Positions 33,371 to 45,525 are shown, counted from the first letter of the stretch. The stretch is DNA of 64,000 nt from Neonectria sp. B-13 (GCA_002682825.1 NOKP01000008.1:979595-1043594); one strand, 5' to 3'. Notes: generated by a model from the sequence alone, not told the origin. Numbers and translations: made by a program.

Positions 33371-34549
33371 GTTGATGGCTCAAAGTGAAGATGTGGTATA
33401 TGGAAGTTAAGGCTTCGTGTAAGAGGGAATGATGGCAAACAATGACCAGAAGCTGACTGGATTGGACTGAACTGGACTGGACAATAACTCATTGGTTTGC
33501 AACGAACTGACTCTTATATATACTCAAAGCCTCATTCATTTCGAGCCCCATCATGTCTTTCTACGATGTATTGCCAATACAACTGAATGGGCATACAATT
33601 GGACCCCAAAGGGGCGTTGTCGAGCGCTCCGCCATTTCTCTGGTGTTGGTCGTCGAGGCACATAGCCCCCTAGGGCTTTGAAGGTATGTGAAACATAGGA
33701 ATGCATGTTCGGTGTATCTGTAGGACAGAGAGGCTCGCATTCGTAACATGATTGGAAGTCGTCAGACCTTTTGGGGGCAAAGCCACAGATTCTCGATGTG
33801 ACCATCTTGTTGCAGGACTAAGAATAGGAAGGAGAGGCTGATCCGGAATGAATCAGCCTAATAATGCCGAGCAAAAGGTGCCCGCAGATTGATCCTCAGC
33901 TGAATCCTCTGGGAGTTGGGATTGCAGCTGACCTGCCTCTCCGCGATCCGCCGGCACTGAGATGTGGAGAAGAGAGAGCAACCCAGACTTTTGGACTACA
34001 GATCTTAGAGCGAAATATCCGGTGACATGGAAGATCTCACCGGAAATCGACTGCACATTCCGAATATTACGTGAGATTCAGACAGCCTGGCTATTCGCTG
34101 CCCGGAGGAGTTTATTTGCACAAGTTGGGCGATCAGTGAGGCCTGGTTGAGACAAGCTGAGAATGAGACGCATTTTGGCCCCCGGCATAAAATCCTGGAG
34201 GACAATGCAGAATACGAGATGGATGGAAGCAAAAATACCACTACAACCTTGGCATATTGGCTGCGCCTGAAGAGGGCTGAAACATGCCTTGCATGGCTCG
34301 GCCCGTCATTCTCTCTCCATCCTGACATCATCGCTGTGCTCTGCCCCTCACGTGCTTTGGCTAACTTCGATTCACGCAACAAACACGTTCGAGACCAGGA
34401 TTGTCAAGGTAAGAAACAAAGCCTCGCTCACATCTACTTTCGAAAGTCAGTTCTACAAAGAGCCCGACACTATCCACGATTACAACATTATTCTGTGAAC
34501 TGGAACCGAACCTGTTACTTCACAATCACAAACTGCTTTCCCTCCCATC
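33371..34549. promoter_or_regulatory. Divergent intergenic region (nuclease / small unknown protein)
   Basis: This 1.2 kb region separates divergent genes. TATATATA at 33515-33522 is the nuclease TATA candidate. No real gene is visible; short frames near 33.9-34.2 kb look like chance. Confidence 0.4.
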
Positions 34550-35170
34550 ATGGCTGGCCCGATACCACCATATGCGCTCTTTGTCCTAACCGAAGACATC
34601 GATATCGACGTAAGCTTGCTCCATTTCTAGTCTCAACAACACATCAAGATGATCTGGCACAAATTTTGACACATGACTTAGTATTTGAACGATGCTTTGA
34701 CCCGAGCATACAAAGGCAACTACGAGGCAGGCTGGGACCTGTACGTGGCGACTGATTCCTACAGTGACGCGCCCAAGAAGCGCGAGAACCAGTATCCTGA
34801 GGGAACCAAGGCGCCGATGGAAGACGGCGAGTTCCGGTCCCCATTCATTGGGAAGACGCTCGAGTCTTGCGCGGACTGGCTGCAGAACGCGCCTGAGGAG
34901 GTCGCACTCAACCGCGAATACTTTACAGCCGTGGACCAATTCTCGCGGGCCGACGACACGGTGCTCATTTGTCGCGTTGTCCCAGACCAGGAGAATGGCA
35001 AGCTAGCCGTCGAGTACTTCCCAGAGAAGACTGACGATGCGACGACGCAGACGGCTGTCTCCATCGGGCTCAAGTTCGATGAGGCGTTGCAGCGCTATCA
35101 GCGAAATCGAGTGAGGGATGGGAAGCCAGACAGGAGCAAGGGGGAGCCTTATAGCAGAACGTCTTCCTGA
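34550..35170 (+). CDS. Conserved-looking small protein of unknown function
   Basis: Two exons, 34550..34609 and 34682..35170, with a 72 bp intron, give 182 residues. The N-terminus reads MAGPIPPYALFVLTEDIDID, and the splice adds TYLNDALTRAYKGNYE without changing frame. The protein is acidic, soluble and without signal peptide or membrane segment. It contains hydrophobic strands (TVLICRVVPDQ, LAVEYFPEK, TAVSIGLKFDEAL) that suggest a small alpha/beta fold. The C-terminus is basic and disordered. I do not recognise a family. Splice consensus and even hydrophobic pattern support a real gene. Confidence 0.65.
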
Positions 35171-35687
35171 GCGTGCTAGGCCGTGATTGAGATGAACATG
35201 GTAGACTTGATTCTCATGTATGCATGCAGCCTTCATAACGCAGATTTGGACTTGTCTTTTTCACTTTTTCTCAGCCGTAGGGGCGAAGTTGGGACGGCCA
35301 GGTGAACTTGGAGGCCCTCGGTGATTGCCTTTAGATTATACGAAAGAAACACCGCTCAATAAATAGGCGACACCGAGGCTTGGAGTAGGTGACATGTTCT
35401 TGATGAAATCGAGACCCCCAAAGTGCAAGAAGACAATAGTTCGCCTAATTCTCGCACCGAAAGGTAGTCCTTCAAACATTGTAGCCGAGGGAACCTCAAA
35501 AAAGCACACAAAGGCTTGGTAGGTGTGTGAATCGGCCTGTAATTGCCAACATCACTTGGTGAAGGGGATATTGCGATTCTTGAAGCTCAGCATACTGAAA
35601 TCGATGAGCGCTGTTGGGGCCATATATACTTAATTTACTATCACGTGATCCATCGAACTCACTACAATGGTTGTTCACAACCATCCA
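35171..35687. other. Intergenic region before the second tRNA
   Basis: No gene is seen. Confidence 0.5.
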
Positions 35688-35759
35688 TCTTCCGTAGTAT
35701 AGTGGTCAGTATGCGAGCTTGTCACGCTCGAGACCCGGGTTCAATTCCCGGCGGGAGAG
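35688..35759 (+). tRNA. tRNA-Asp (GTC), copy 2
   Basis: The gene is identical over all 72 nt to the copy at 30729. A run of seven T at 35784-35790 is the probable terminator. The first 15 or so nt downstream (GAGATC-AGCCACA) also match copy 1 with one difference, so the duplicated block extends past the gene. Confidence 0.95.
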
Positions 35760-36320
35760 ATCTAGCCACATGTGTAAAGCATGTTTTTTTCTTTTTGCAC
35801 ACTCCGACAATGTCGCGGGGGACGAGTCTAAGTGGTCCGAGCTAGTCAGGCGGTTCGGACGTGGAATATTAGGCCGTCAAATAGTTGGTTTAGTGTGCTA
35901 TTATTGCCTCTTGGTGGCTTGCACTAAAGACGCCATCCGCGTGGAACGCGAGATATACTCCGATTAGACTTCAGATTGCTCACACTCTTACAGACATCAC
36001 CTGCGCGTTGCTCTTTCGACTATTCGTACCGAATGGCGATGCAATTTTCCCCAACATTCATGTATCCTGCAAAGAGGTAACCCGGAGATGAAAGCCGATG
36101 CACACACACCTCTGGGTAAAACAGTATAGCCTGCAGGTGGCTGAAATCTAGACCGGCTAGGCTGATCGAGGAGAGACAAGTCCTAGCAAACTGCCCAACT
36201 CTTCCTAGCGCCATAATATGTTACCATCCATTCCCCTTAAAGGCTTGACGTTTCCCTTCAGAAGCTCGGCTGGCACCTGGTCTCTCCGCCTGCTTTTCGC
36301 CACCCGAGTTGACTTTCCCG
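35760..36320. other. Intergenic region upstream of the membrane protein gene
   Basis: No gene is seen. It holds the promoter of the 36321 gene. Confidence 0.5.
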
Positions 36321-38298
36321 ATGGCCCGCGATGGTGACTACACGCCCCATAGAGACAAGGCCCTTGTTGAGCTCGAATGGGCTCTTTTTAACAACACGGG
36401 CAACCTCACTGCCTTCCAAACCATCCAGGCACCTGTCTGGGTTGCCAGCCCCGAGATTCGAGGCACGACGACGATTCTATGGAGTTGTATCATCACCCTG
36501 GTTGCGTGCATCTACACAGCGCTCCACCTAAATGTGCCCGCCAACACACGGAAGATGTCCATGTTTGGTGAAAAGCTCAAATGGGTGCTCACTGGTCTTA
36601 TCGCACCAGAGGTGGTGCTGTATCTTGCCTCGTCTCAGTTTCTGGATGCTCGGAGGCTGTCGAGAGAGTTGACCCTCCTATGGCAACAGAAGAAGAGCGC
36701 TGATGGAGTTGAAATGGAGACTGTAGGGGTAGACGACTCCAGCGAAGCTGAGGTGAGTCGTGGAAGCGTCAACTACGAAGCAACTCTGACAAAGTCCTTG
36801 CTAGGAGGACCCGTGCTTCGATATTAAGTATGGCTTTTTCGTTTCCATGGGTGGACTGGAAATCCCCATCAAGGACATCCAACACTGGACAAACCGGTGG
36901 GCCACGCGCGGAACTCTGGAATCCGGCAGTCTGCGGCTCTCTGTCAACGGCGTGTTACAGCTTGCGAGGCTGGGGTACTTCATCCCTATCCCAAGTTCTA
37001 GCATCGACGACAAGAGCAAAGCAGACACGTTCCAAAAGTTTCTCATCATGACGCAAGTTCTCTGGATGGCGACGCAGTGCATCGTCCGCAAGGCGTATGG
37101 GCTACCCGTGTCTCTGCTGGAGATTCATACCATGGTGCATGTCGTCTGTGCCGTGGTCATGTTTGTCTTCTGGATCAAGGTATGCCGAGTCTATGCATCA
37201 GGCTGAACTGCAGAGCTCTAAACACTGACGTGAAACCAGAAACCCAAGGACGTAACTGATCCGATGGTGGTCGAGTCATCGGAATTCCGGAATTTCATCG
37301 CCCTCATGGTCCAGGAGCAGTTCCACTTCCGGAGGAGCGAGGAATTCATATTCTATCCCAGATCTAACATTGGAGAAGTGAGATTTGAACAACCGGCCTT
37401 TGTCTGGGTTCATCAAACCGATGTCAGCCGCCGAGAACATCTCACCGACGACGAACATGTCCTCATGTCTATCGAATGGGTTCGGCCTAAAGGAGCGCAG
37501 TGGACATTGAAAGCAGGAGAAGTGCTTCCATCGGGCCTGGGGATCGTTGCAAGAAGCGCTGCTTGGAAAGTTGAGACGTTCCAGCGGCGAGTTCTACCGT
37601 CGTGGTTCGACGAGAACGCTTACGCCAGCACATACGACATTCCGGAGAACGTCTGGATCACCGAGTGGGTATCGACGGAGCCCGTTCCACCATCAGCAGA
37701 TCTGAACCCTCAAGATATCGTGCGGTGGGAGCGCGTGGTTGACGCAATAGAATTGATCGAAGGCAGGCTGCAATATCCCGAGCTTTTCCACCACGACCAT
37801 CAGCAGGTACGATACCCCGACCAGCATTTTCACGATGCATTCACCCGGTCGGCAGGAAACTTCCAGTACACTGGAGACAGTCAGGTCGACCCGGATCAGA
37901 TTCTGTCCTTCATTTTCAGCAGTCCGATTCTGCTCATCCTCCTACTGGTTCTTCCGGGCGTGTACGGTGGTATTCACTTCATGGTCTCAAACTCGCGCTT
38001 TCCTAGTGATATGGAGCAGCTGCTGTGGAAAATCTCCTCCTTTGATATCATCCTCACGATGCCTGTTTTCTTTACAGTGACCTATATTGGTTCTGCCATC
38101 TCAAGGAAGTTCTTCGAATACGAATCCCTGGGGCAGAGCTCCTGGGCCACGTTTTACAAGTTCCCTGGGCATTTGATGCTGTTTGGATATGTCCTGGCAA
38201 GGTCATATCTTGTCGTGGAATCTTTCATTAGTCTACGCGCAGTGCCGATAGGGACGTATTGGACACCGTCGTGGCTGCAAATGATACCACATATATAA
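36321..38298 (+). CDS. Large fungal membrane protein of unknown function
   Basis: Three exons, 36321..36752, 36805..37179 and 37240..38298, with 52 and 60 bp introns, give 621 residues. Five to eight hydrophobic helices are visible. Examples are TTTILWSCIITLVACIYTAL near residue 52, GLIAPEVVLYLASSQ near 95, TMVHVVCAVVMFVFWIK before the second splice, SSPILLILLLVLPGVYGGI and DIILTMPVFFTVTYIGSA near the C-terminus. The motif ..YGFFVSMGGLEIP created at the first splice is typical of a widespread but uncharacterised Pezizomycotina membrane family. The hydrophilic centre (about 270-470) is probably cytosolic. There is no signal peptide. A transporter or sensor role would be a guess. Confidence 0.75.
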
Positions 38299-38640
38299 TA
38301 GATGAGAATCTAATTTGTCGACACTTCAATGTTTTGTCCGCTTGTATCATGCTTGGGTGTTTCTCTTATTTCGCTCTTACCACATCTTACACAAGTTCAA
38401 AATATGTAATGCCCATACAATCCCGGAAGTAGCCGTACCTCAGGCCGGCTCTGACTTCGGCTCTAGTAGCGCCCAACTCATACGTGTAGTTTATGCATAA
38501 TAAGACTGCGGCCTGAATTTTGCTCCTTCTGTCCTAACACAAAGTGCAACATCAATAACGTCCCTCATGCGTTGCAAACTGCCAGGGCTTAGAATGCAGA
38601 GCCTGGTCTAACTAGCAGAGAAGGAGTTTGGGACAAAGAT
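38299..38640. other. Intergenic region
   Basis: 3' region of the membrane protein gene; no gene is seen. Confidence 0.5.
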
Positions 38641-39800
38641 TGTGCCCCGCAATGCCTATTACAGCCACCAACAATTCCATTGCCGCACTCGACACCTCAA
38701 CTCAACATGGATGCGATCTTTGTCAGCTCATAGTACAAGGGCTAGACTCCAAATTCGTAAAATCCTGGACTATGAAACTGATGCCTTTGATCGGCCAGGA
38801 AAGACTACAGTCCTGGAACTAGCTCGGAGGCTGCTAGACTTTTGTGACACAGACATTCGGATAACATCAATACGATACATGTAAATTGGGAAACTCATCG
38901 GATGTGAGGATGCTGGAGATTCTTCTTGCTAAAGTCGGTTCTTCTCGACCAGATGGTGAATCCTCAGATAAAGGTGACGACTACGAAATTGTTCAACAGA
39001 ATCTACGGCCCGCAGAGTTACCCCTATCAACGTTTTATTTATCTACCATAAACTGGAATTTCCAGACCAATCTCTAACAATGACTATATAAACCAGTGTA
39101 TTACGGGCGATACAAAATTGGTCGCAGCGAGCTCAGCGCAACCCTTGATTCAGCGGCGAATATCTCGATCGTATTGTGTTGGATCTCAAAGTAGCGCAAC
39201 AAACACGGGAATATATGTGGAGTCCACAATGGTAGCCTGCCATTGCCAACCCGGGTCATCAACGTTGGGTCCTCAGCTGGTGGATCCAATAAGTCAAAGC
39301 TTTTCCTATCTCAAGGAGCAAAAGGAGACTACATCACACTCAGTCACCGTTGGGGAGGTCCTATTGCTACGGTCTTGAAACTGACGAACGTCAAGAACAT
39401 CTGCTTGACTCTGCCATATGATCAACTCCCTCTCAACTTCAGGATGCTATCACCATCACTAGAAAAGTGGGTATCAAGTCCCTCTGGGTCGACTCGTTAT
39501 GTATTATATACGATTTGAACGATGACTGGACTGTAGAGTCTGCGAAAAATGGCCGCAGTGTACGAGAATGCGTTGCTGACTCTCGCCATGCTATGCTATC
39601 CTGCCCTACCTCAGCTACCAGATCTTGTTTCATGATGCGACCCTCACTTTTACAATTTCAGCTACTCCTAGGGACCCTAACAAGCTCTGGATTGGTAGGC
39701 TGATCGGAGCCGTCACGCCACTGGAGCCAGCTACCAACAGCCCATCGGGTTCGGAATCGGGCTCCGGAACTGTGCATCGGGACGTTCAATAACCTGACGG
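38641..39800 (+). pseudogene. HET-domain gene, frameshifted remnant
   Basis: A plus-strand remnant starts with STQHGCDLCQLIVQGLDSKF at about 38698-38757, like the N-terminal Cys region of HET proteins. It continues as LPTRVINVGSS and DYITLSHRWGG. At about 39440 the frame slips by one base inside the HET core, moving to DAITITRKVGIKSLWVDSLC. It slips again near 39547, after DDWTVESAK, to MAAVYENALLTLA in another frame. HET domains trigger non-self recognition and cell death in fungi. This copy has at least two frame breaks and no C-terminal part, so it cannot encode a full protein. It lies next to an intact HET gene in the opposite direction. Confidence 0.75.
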
Positions 39801-40063
39801 ATCTCTCATTGCCCTAATAGACCTCTTGGTCCCGGGCTGGCCTGACTGAGGCAAGGTCTATGAGACCGGCCTGAGAGACCCTTATTACATAGAAATCAAG
39901 AGCTTCTTTCCACATCTGATCCCTATTGCTTGATGTGATATAAGGTATTGAAGTTAAGACAAAAGCTCAAAGATCAAAAGGATTTAAAAGATTTAAGCGT
40001 GGGGGATATTCGACTATCAAGCCCAACTATGGAGACCACGAACCCTAAACATGAAGGATGGAA

Positions 40064-42079
40064 CTACAGTATGGAAATGTTTCGAAACTCTCCTTCTTGA
40101 TCCGAGGTAAGCACGCTCGGAACCTCTGAATCGTTGTTGACCCCAACGTGATCAAGATCTCCTGCTTCGAAAAGCCCCCGCCGTGCGAAACGCTCTGGAT
40201 CCTGAGATACCTTCACCAAAACTAAACCTAGACTCATGCGCGGCTTGTAGCAAGGTGCCATATCAAGCAACCATACTTTCTGGGGCATTAGATAAACGTC
40301 CCACGCTATTTTGATGCATATCCCATTCTCAAGCGACGGGATGGGTATATGCATCATAACTTGCTCGACTATAGAGCCGTTCCAGTATGCTTCCCGTATA
40401 TGTCCCTTAATATCAAGACGAAGGTGTCCGTCACTGTCCTCAACAATCTCTATCATGTTAAATGAGTCGTTCAAAGTCCTCAATTCGACGCCTGTTTCAT
40501 ACCTCACTCCGTCCGGTAATGTCGCCCAGGACCACGAGGGACCTGAAATTTGTTCGATATCACTCTGTTTTGGATCCAATGGGGATTCCTTCTTCCAAAG
40601 AATTTGTCGAGCAGCGTCAGCTTTCCATATTCCTGCGTAGCATTCCGACTTCGGCCAACCCACTAATGGTGCGAGGCGCGATATCGACTCGGAGAAGGCA
40701 AGCAGTCTGTCACTTGCACAGGTATAATTACGAAACGAGTATTCTTCAACAATTTTCAGCCAGGCTTGGACTCTCCAGTTGGTTTCTTCAGTAGACTCAA
40801 CTGAATACGGGGAAGCCGAGAATGCTTGGTCTGAGATGTGTTCTGGACCGCCAATTTCGAAAGAGGGGTCGCCACCATCGACCGTGACGGATTTTTGGCA
40901 TATCCATCGAACCTGCCGGGAGCCAAAGCTGATAACACGTATAGCAACCTCATGCTCTTGCCGTGTCCATATTCGCATATGCACAGGCTCCTCGTCCGAG
41001 GTACTATCGAGATTCTTTTCGCACAGGAATACGGAGCCTTTCTTATTCTGCTCTCCAAGACTCAATTCGAAAGGCAGTTCGTAGATGGCTCCATAGCACT
41101 TATCTGCGTCTCGGGGTTTTAAAAATCCCTCATCGCAGTGTGAGGCACTAGCAGCAGAGACAAGAACGTCGGCTTGCTTGTAAAACTCGACCATTCTGTC
41201 TAATTGATGGGGTCTCTCGTAGTCATCATCTTGAACTATGCACAAAGCATCAATCCAAAGGAAACGGTAGCCGATATACCGAGTCACTTGAACCAGATCT
41301 TGAATGGTCTGGGGTAGATTTGCGAGTTGGATACCGTCTTCCATCCTCGATTCTACGTTCGCCTGTGTTGTTTGGGCTTGCCGGATAGCATCTCCTTGCA
41401 AACCAGTGCCCCAAGCGTAACTGGCGATGGCATACTTCCACATAACAGCAGAGTCGGACGTGACCAGACGGAGAAAAGGTGCATCGACTGGGCCGGCGTC
41501 TATTAGTCGCTTAGGTAAAGCACATGTACGACGCTGCTCGTGAAGGCGTTTGTTGCATTTGGGATGATTATTTTGGCATTCATCCAACTGTTGCTTTATC
41601 CAAGAAAGGTTGTTGCCTGACCAAGGGGAAAGATTCAGAGGTGGAATTCCGATATCTTTGAAAGCAGGATGGTCTATAGTACCTTCATTAGAAAATCCAG
41701 AGACGGGCGGGAGTAAGACTGCATCCATACTTCTTGAGACAAACGAATGTAACCTATCTTCCATTTCATCATCTTTCATACCCCAATCGAACCAAAGACC
41801 AACGAAAGCGACCTGATCGTTGTCTTGGGTGACCACTGGACGGACCACAAGCGTTCTGGAATTGCAACACCGGCCATCGGTTGAGCTCTCAAGCTTCTGC
41901 TTGCGAACTTGGAGCAAAGTGCAATCGTGAGCCGCTCCCCACACGACTTGTTCATAAGAGAGTTGGGCTACCTGGTGGCCGTCGCGCCAGTTACGGATGA
42001 ACAGTCCCTGGCAGTGGCAACAAGAATGTGTTTGAAGATCAGCGAGGCCTGAGGCGGGGCTCGACGCTGGCTCCGTCAT
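40064..42079 (-). CDS. HET-domain (heterokaryon incompatibility) protein
   Basis: A single exon of 671 residues has its first in-frame ATG at 42079. The N-terminus has a Cys pair (CCHCQGLF), and the ligand-like Cys/Asn/His-Pro region DECQNNHPKCNKR follows at about 165. The HET core runs from AIASYAWG near 220 through LPQTIQDLVQVTRYIGYRFL to WIDALCIVQDD and then ADVLVSAASASHCDEGF, all in one frame. HET proteins act in vegetative incompatibility and programmed cell death after non-self recognition. The C-terminal 350 residues include ASDRLLAFSESISRLAPLVG and GPSWSWATLPDG, the usual tail of this class. The nearby remnant at 38641 suggests a local cluster of such genes under turnover. The partner is unknown. 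Confidence 0.88.
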   Translation of the reverse strand: MTEPASSPASGLADLQTHSCCHCQGLFIRNWRDGHQVAQLSYEQVVWGAAHDCTLLQVRKQKLESSTDGRCCNSRTLVVRPVVTQDNDQVAFVGLWFDWGMKDDEMEDRLHSFVSRSMDAVLLPPVSGFSNEGTIDHPAFKDIGIPPLNLSPWSGNNLSWIKQQLDECQNNHPKCNKRLHEQRRTCALPKRLIDAGPVDAPFLRLVTSDSAVMWKYAIASYAWGTGLQGDAIRQAQTTQANVESRMEDGIQLANLPQTIQDLVQVTRYIGYRFLWIDALCIVQDDDYERPHQLDRMVEFYKQADVLVSAASASHCDEGFLKPRDADKCYGAIYELPFELSLGEQNKKGSVFLCEKNLDSTSDEEPVHMRIWTRQEHEVAIRVISFGSRQVRWICQKSVTVDGGDPSFEIGGPEHISDQAFSASPYSVESTEETNWRVQAWLKIVEEYSFRNYTCASDRLLAFSESISRLAPLVGWPKSECYAGIWKADAARQILWKKESPLDPKQSDIEQISGPSWSWATLPDGVRYETGVELRTLNDSFNMIEIVEDSDGHLRLDIKGHIREAYWNGSIVEQVMMHIPIPSLENGICIKIAWDVYLMPQKVWLLDMAPCYKPRMSLGLVLVKVSQDPERFARRGLFEAGDLDHVGVNNDSEVPSVLTSDQEGEFRNISIL

Positions 42080-43011
42080 TTTTAAACGTTTAGGCTGAGG
42101 AAGCCTCGATAGTAAATGATATGTTGGAGGCAAGGTTAGACAGCGCGACACGGGTCATTTTGCCTTCACTTTTTGTTATCCAATGGGATAAATCTGCAGG
42201 TGGAGGTGGTGAGCTGCAAGGTAGCGTTGACGTGGCTTGACTTGATTTGCTACTTGATTGCAAGACCTCACTGTGTGTATGGGCCGGATTTGTTGTATTT
42301 GACCAAATTTGAGGCAATCCTTGTTTCCTGCAGTAGTAGCAGACACGGCGAAATTCTATCGGCTCACAAATTGCAGTTAAGAAAGGGACCAACGGAGGGG
42401 TTACTGCTCTATGGCTAGCAAGTTCTCTTCATTATATGTAAGTATTGTCTGAAAACCGATGGGAAGATGACGAGTGGCTCTACTAGAAGGAAAAGATGCG
42501 CCTATCACTTTGAGTGTCGTAAGACGATACCTGCGTACCATGCCCCACATGACCCCGCCCGAGGCTGGGATACTGTTGGTGGGCGACCAGCCCAATTGTA
42601 GGGTGCCTTACTTTTGGCCTAACGGGGTCAATCAATAGATACATAGAGTGACTTTAAGCATCAGTAAAATCAACCCCACCTAATGCCACTACACAACTAA
42701 TTCTATGCAGTCTTATCCCTTTGACAGTCCTAAGGCAACACTTAGGTCATGAGCAAGGATTTGATCCAACCAGAAAGAGGCAATTGAAAGGTACATTAGA
42801 CCTCACGCAAATGTATGTGGCGATATAAGTCCTCACACTTCTCTGATCGACATAAGAGATACATTGAACTTGGCAGCGATCGATATTCTGCTGCTAATTT
42901 GCAACATCAGTGGTTGCTCAAAGTCACTGCATGTATCTCTGCCTTGGCTAGGCTCATGTGGGGCCTGATACGGAAGTGTTGCCTTAGGGCTGTCAAAGGG
43001 ATAGTGTCAAT
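42080..43011. other. Intergenic region carrying a TIR element
   Basis: This lies between the HET gene start and the Zn2Cys6 gene 3' end. Apart from the 290 bp element at 42714-43003 it shows no gene. Confidence 0.55.
42714..43003. mobile_element. MITE-like element with 30 bp terminal inverted repeats
   Basis: The left end 42714-42743 begins TATCCCTTTGACAG. The reverse complement of 42974-43003 is identical over 30 nt except for one T/C difference. Both ends carry TA, which fits a TA target duplication as in Tc1/mariner-type MITEs. The element is 290 bp long, encodes nothing, and has an internal 10 bp inverted pair (AGAGATACAT near 42855 and ATGTATCTCT near 42931). It ends 9 bp beyond the stop codon of the Zn2Cys6 regulator, so it probably forms part of its 3' UTR. 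Confidence 0.75.
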
Positions 43012-45525
43012 CTAACCCTCTATATAAGATCGACTTAGCATGCTGACCCGCTCAGACGGGATAAAAGTTTCGTCTGACAAGCCATAGAAGTCCAGATAAT
43101 TTCCAAGCGCGTCTGTGTTACTGACTGTTAGGTCATTTGATATAAGAGCTTGGTTTGTGAGAGAAGAGAACTTTGAATCTCGAGAAGCATTAAGTTCAAA
43201 CGACACTGGGAGTGGAGGAAATGCCAACGTGATACTATCAGGCGACTCCATGTGTGGTTCTCCGAGGCTGAGATCCTCACTCAGAGTCCTTGTTGGTATT
43301 ATTGGCTCGATCGGAGACTCTTCCAATCGTGAAGGTCCCGGCCTCATGCTGGTGATATCGCCGCTAACAGCGCTTGGTGTGATGGCAGCGTTTTGGTTTT
43401 CTGAGAATGCTTCTTCTCGAAGATCGACCGCATTCGTGCCATGTAAACGTGCTTGTGCGAGACGAGACCCAAATTTTGAAGCCAAATTATCAATGAAGAG
43501 AGACTGTTTCCCGTTCCAGCGACAGGATATCTCTTCGAGGCTCGTGACAATAGAGTCAAACGCAGTGGGTAGGACGCATTCGTAATAAGCCGCGTGGGCG
43601 AGGAGCATTCTCCCACAAACAAAGAGGCAGAAGGCGAATTGTGGATTGGTTAAAATGCCTGAGCTTTGAAGGAATTGCGCGGCTGTTGTGGCAACTTCAA
43701 CAGCGGCAGCCTGACACGTATCTGCACTAGATGCAGATGGTAGTCTGACTGGAGCAGACTGCCATTCTGGCGAGGGATATGCTAGGCCTTGATGGAGAAG
43801 AACCACGGCCGTATTATGCGTTATGTGAGCCAGGACCAGATTCGGATCCAGATTGCCGTCATCGTTGACTACACATGCCTCGCGCCATTTCTCGGGTAGA
43901 AAGAATTTCCATCTAGTTCCGTAGGTCAGCCAATTATCGGGGTATGACTTGACTCAAAAACTGTGCACTTACTGTACCAGTCGCAAGTCGAGTTGCTTGA
44001 ACCGCATTAACCATCTCTGAACCTCATAAACTTGTTTGAAATCAACCTCGTATTGAAGAAAGAAGGACGTGACAAGGCCGAGACTTTCAGTTGCCTCGAT
44101 GCAAAATGCGAAACCACCCAGCGAAGCCTGGCCCTCTCCACTTTCCCGAACAGCTGGTAAGCTGTCATTTTCGCGATTGTATGATGGGTTTGCAACTCCG
44201 AAATACGGCGTTGGAGTCTGAATTGGCTCCCCGGCTTCCCACATCGCCCCTTCGCAAGGAAGTCTCCTCTTGACATCGGCGCTAGTTAATGAGAGATTCC
44301 AACCGGTGCTGATACTGCAGAAACGGTCCATTAGGAACACGTTCCAGAAGACCCGACGCCGCTCCTCTGTTTCAATCCAGGTTAAAGACGGGAGGAGGAA
44401 GGCCATTCTTTTGATGAGTGCCCTGCAGGTTGAAGATTGTGATTGGTTCTCATCATCCTCCGTACTGAGCCGTAGCTGTTCGACGGTCCTCGTCATGCTT
44501 CCAACGATGGACCAGGCAGAGGGGCCTCGTCCACTACCGATAGTATCAAACGCGCATATAATCAGCGCCTGGAGGTTTTCGACTGAGAACGACTCCATAC
44601 TCTGGAGTATTACAGTCTGTCGGCAGTGGGTGGAATACCAGGACCGGAGGTGGGGAGAGTCTTTAATCCGCGAATCATCGGAGAATCGAATGCAGAGCGA
44701 TACAATGGCATGAAGGATCGTCGACACCCGTGCTCGCTCTAGAGGGTCGGAGAGTCTCGTCCTGAACTTTTGAACATGTAATATGGGTATCCACGGGTGG
44801 ACTTGGAGAAAGTATATCTCGACTAAAGAATCAACGAGGTCATCTGGGGGAAGATGGTGATCGCCGCGATTTGTGGACTTGGGAGGTTGTCGGGTTGAGT
44901 TGTGGCTCTTGGGTGACCTGGGTACACTTTTTCTACTTTCCCCTGAATCCGCACAGGGAGCGTTGTGAGATGACGACAATGTTGCAAAGTATTCTCTGAC
45001 ATTTGATGACTGCTGTTGTATGGATGCCGGTGGACGCGAATCTGGCGAGTACCCAGAATGAGGGCCAGTCTGGTGGTTGATGCTGTTCCACATTTGCTGC
45101 CAAAGGACGCCTTGCCCAACGAACATGTTTTCCAATGTCGCTGGGACCGAGATGTGAGCTTCCAGCGTTGGGCAAATATCTGATTTCAACACTCACCTAC
45201 TCGCTGGGTTAAACTCTCAATAGCACCCGATCGCATACCGGGCTTCGACCTCTCCTGATCGTACACACAATCGGTGCCTGTGGGAAGGTGTCACTGCTTG
45301 TCGCCGAATACAAAATAGGGCCTACCAACCTAGCTTTACGCAGCTGGAACAAGGTTGATCTCTTGAGCATTTTGCCTTCCTCTTTCGACACGATTGGCAC
45401 GAAGGTCCCGGGGCTTCTTCCTTCTCAGCGACTCTACGCTTCTTCGTCCGAGGTCCGTCCTGCGACAAGTCCTCCAGCACAATCGGTCCTTCGTTGTTAG
45501 TTCCATGATCAGATGAGGATTCCAT
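43012..45525 (-). CDS. Zn2Cys6 transcription factor with fungal_trans domain, likely cluster regulator
   Basis: Four exons, 45525..45330, 45277..45197, 45140..43973 and 43912..43012, with introns of 52, 56 and 60 bp, give 781 residues. The Zn cluster begins [11 protein letters not shown]. The first splice adds the final Cys in GTDC to complete C-x2-C-x6-C-x5-C-x2-C-x6-C. The second splice joins ESLTQRV to ATLENMF, the coiled-coil linker. Exon 3 holds the fungal_trans domain, with [17 protein letters not shown], then [20 protein letters not shown] and [13 protein letters not shown]. The third splice gives [19 protein letters not shown]. The first in-frame ATG is at 45525. The gene is divergent from the GH28-like gene across 586 bp, so it is the natural candidate regulator of the neighbouring polyuronide genes. 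This is inferred from position only. Confidence 0.88.

Noticed and set aside
33860..34150. Possible small gene or transposon trace before the 34550 gene
   Set aside because: Short frames on both strands have no family resemblance and no splice continuity.
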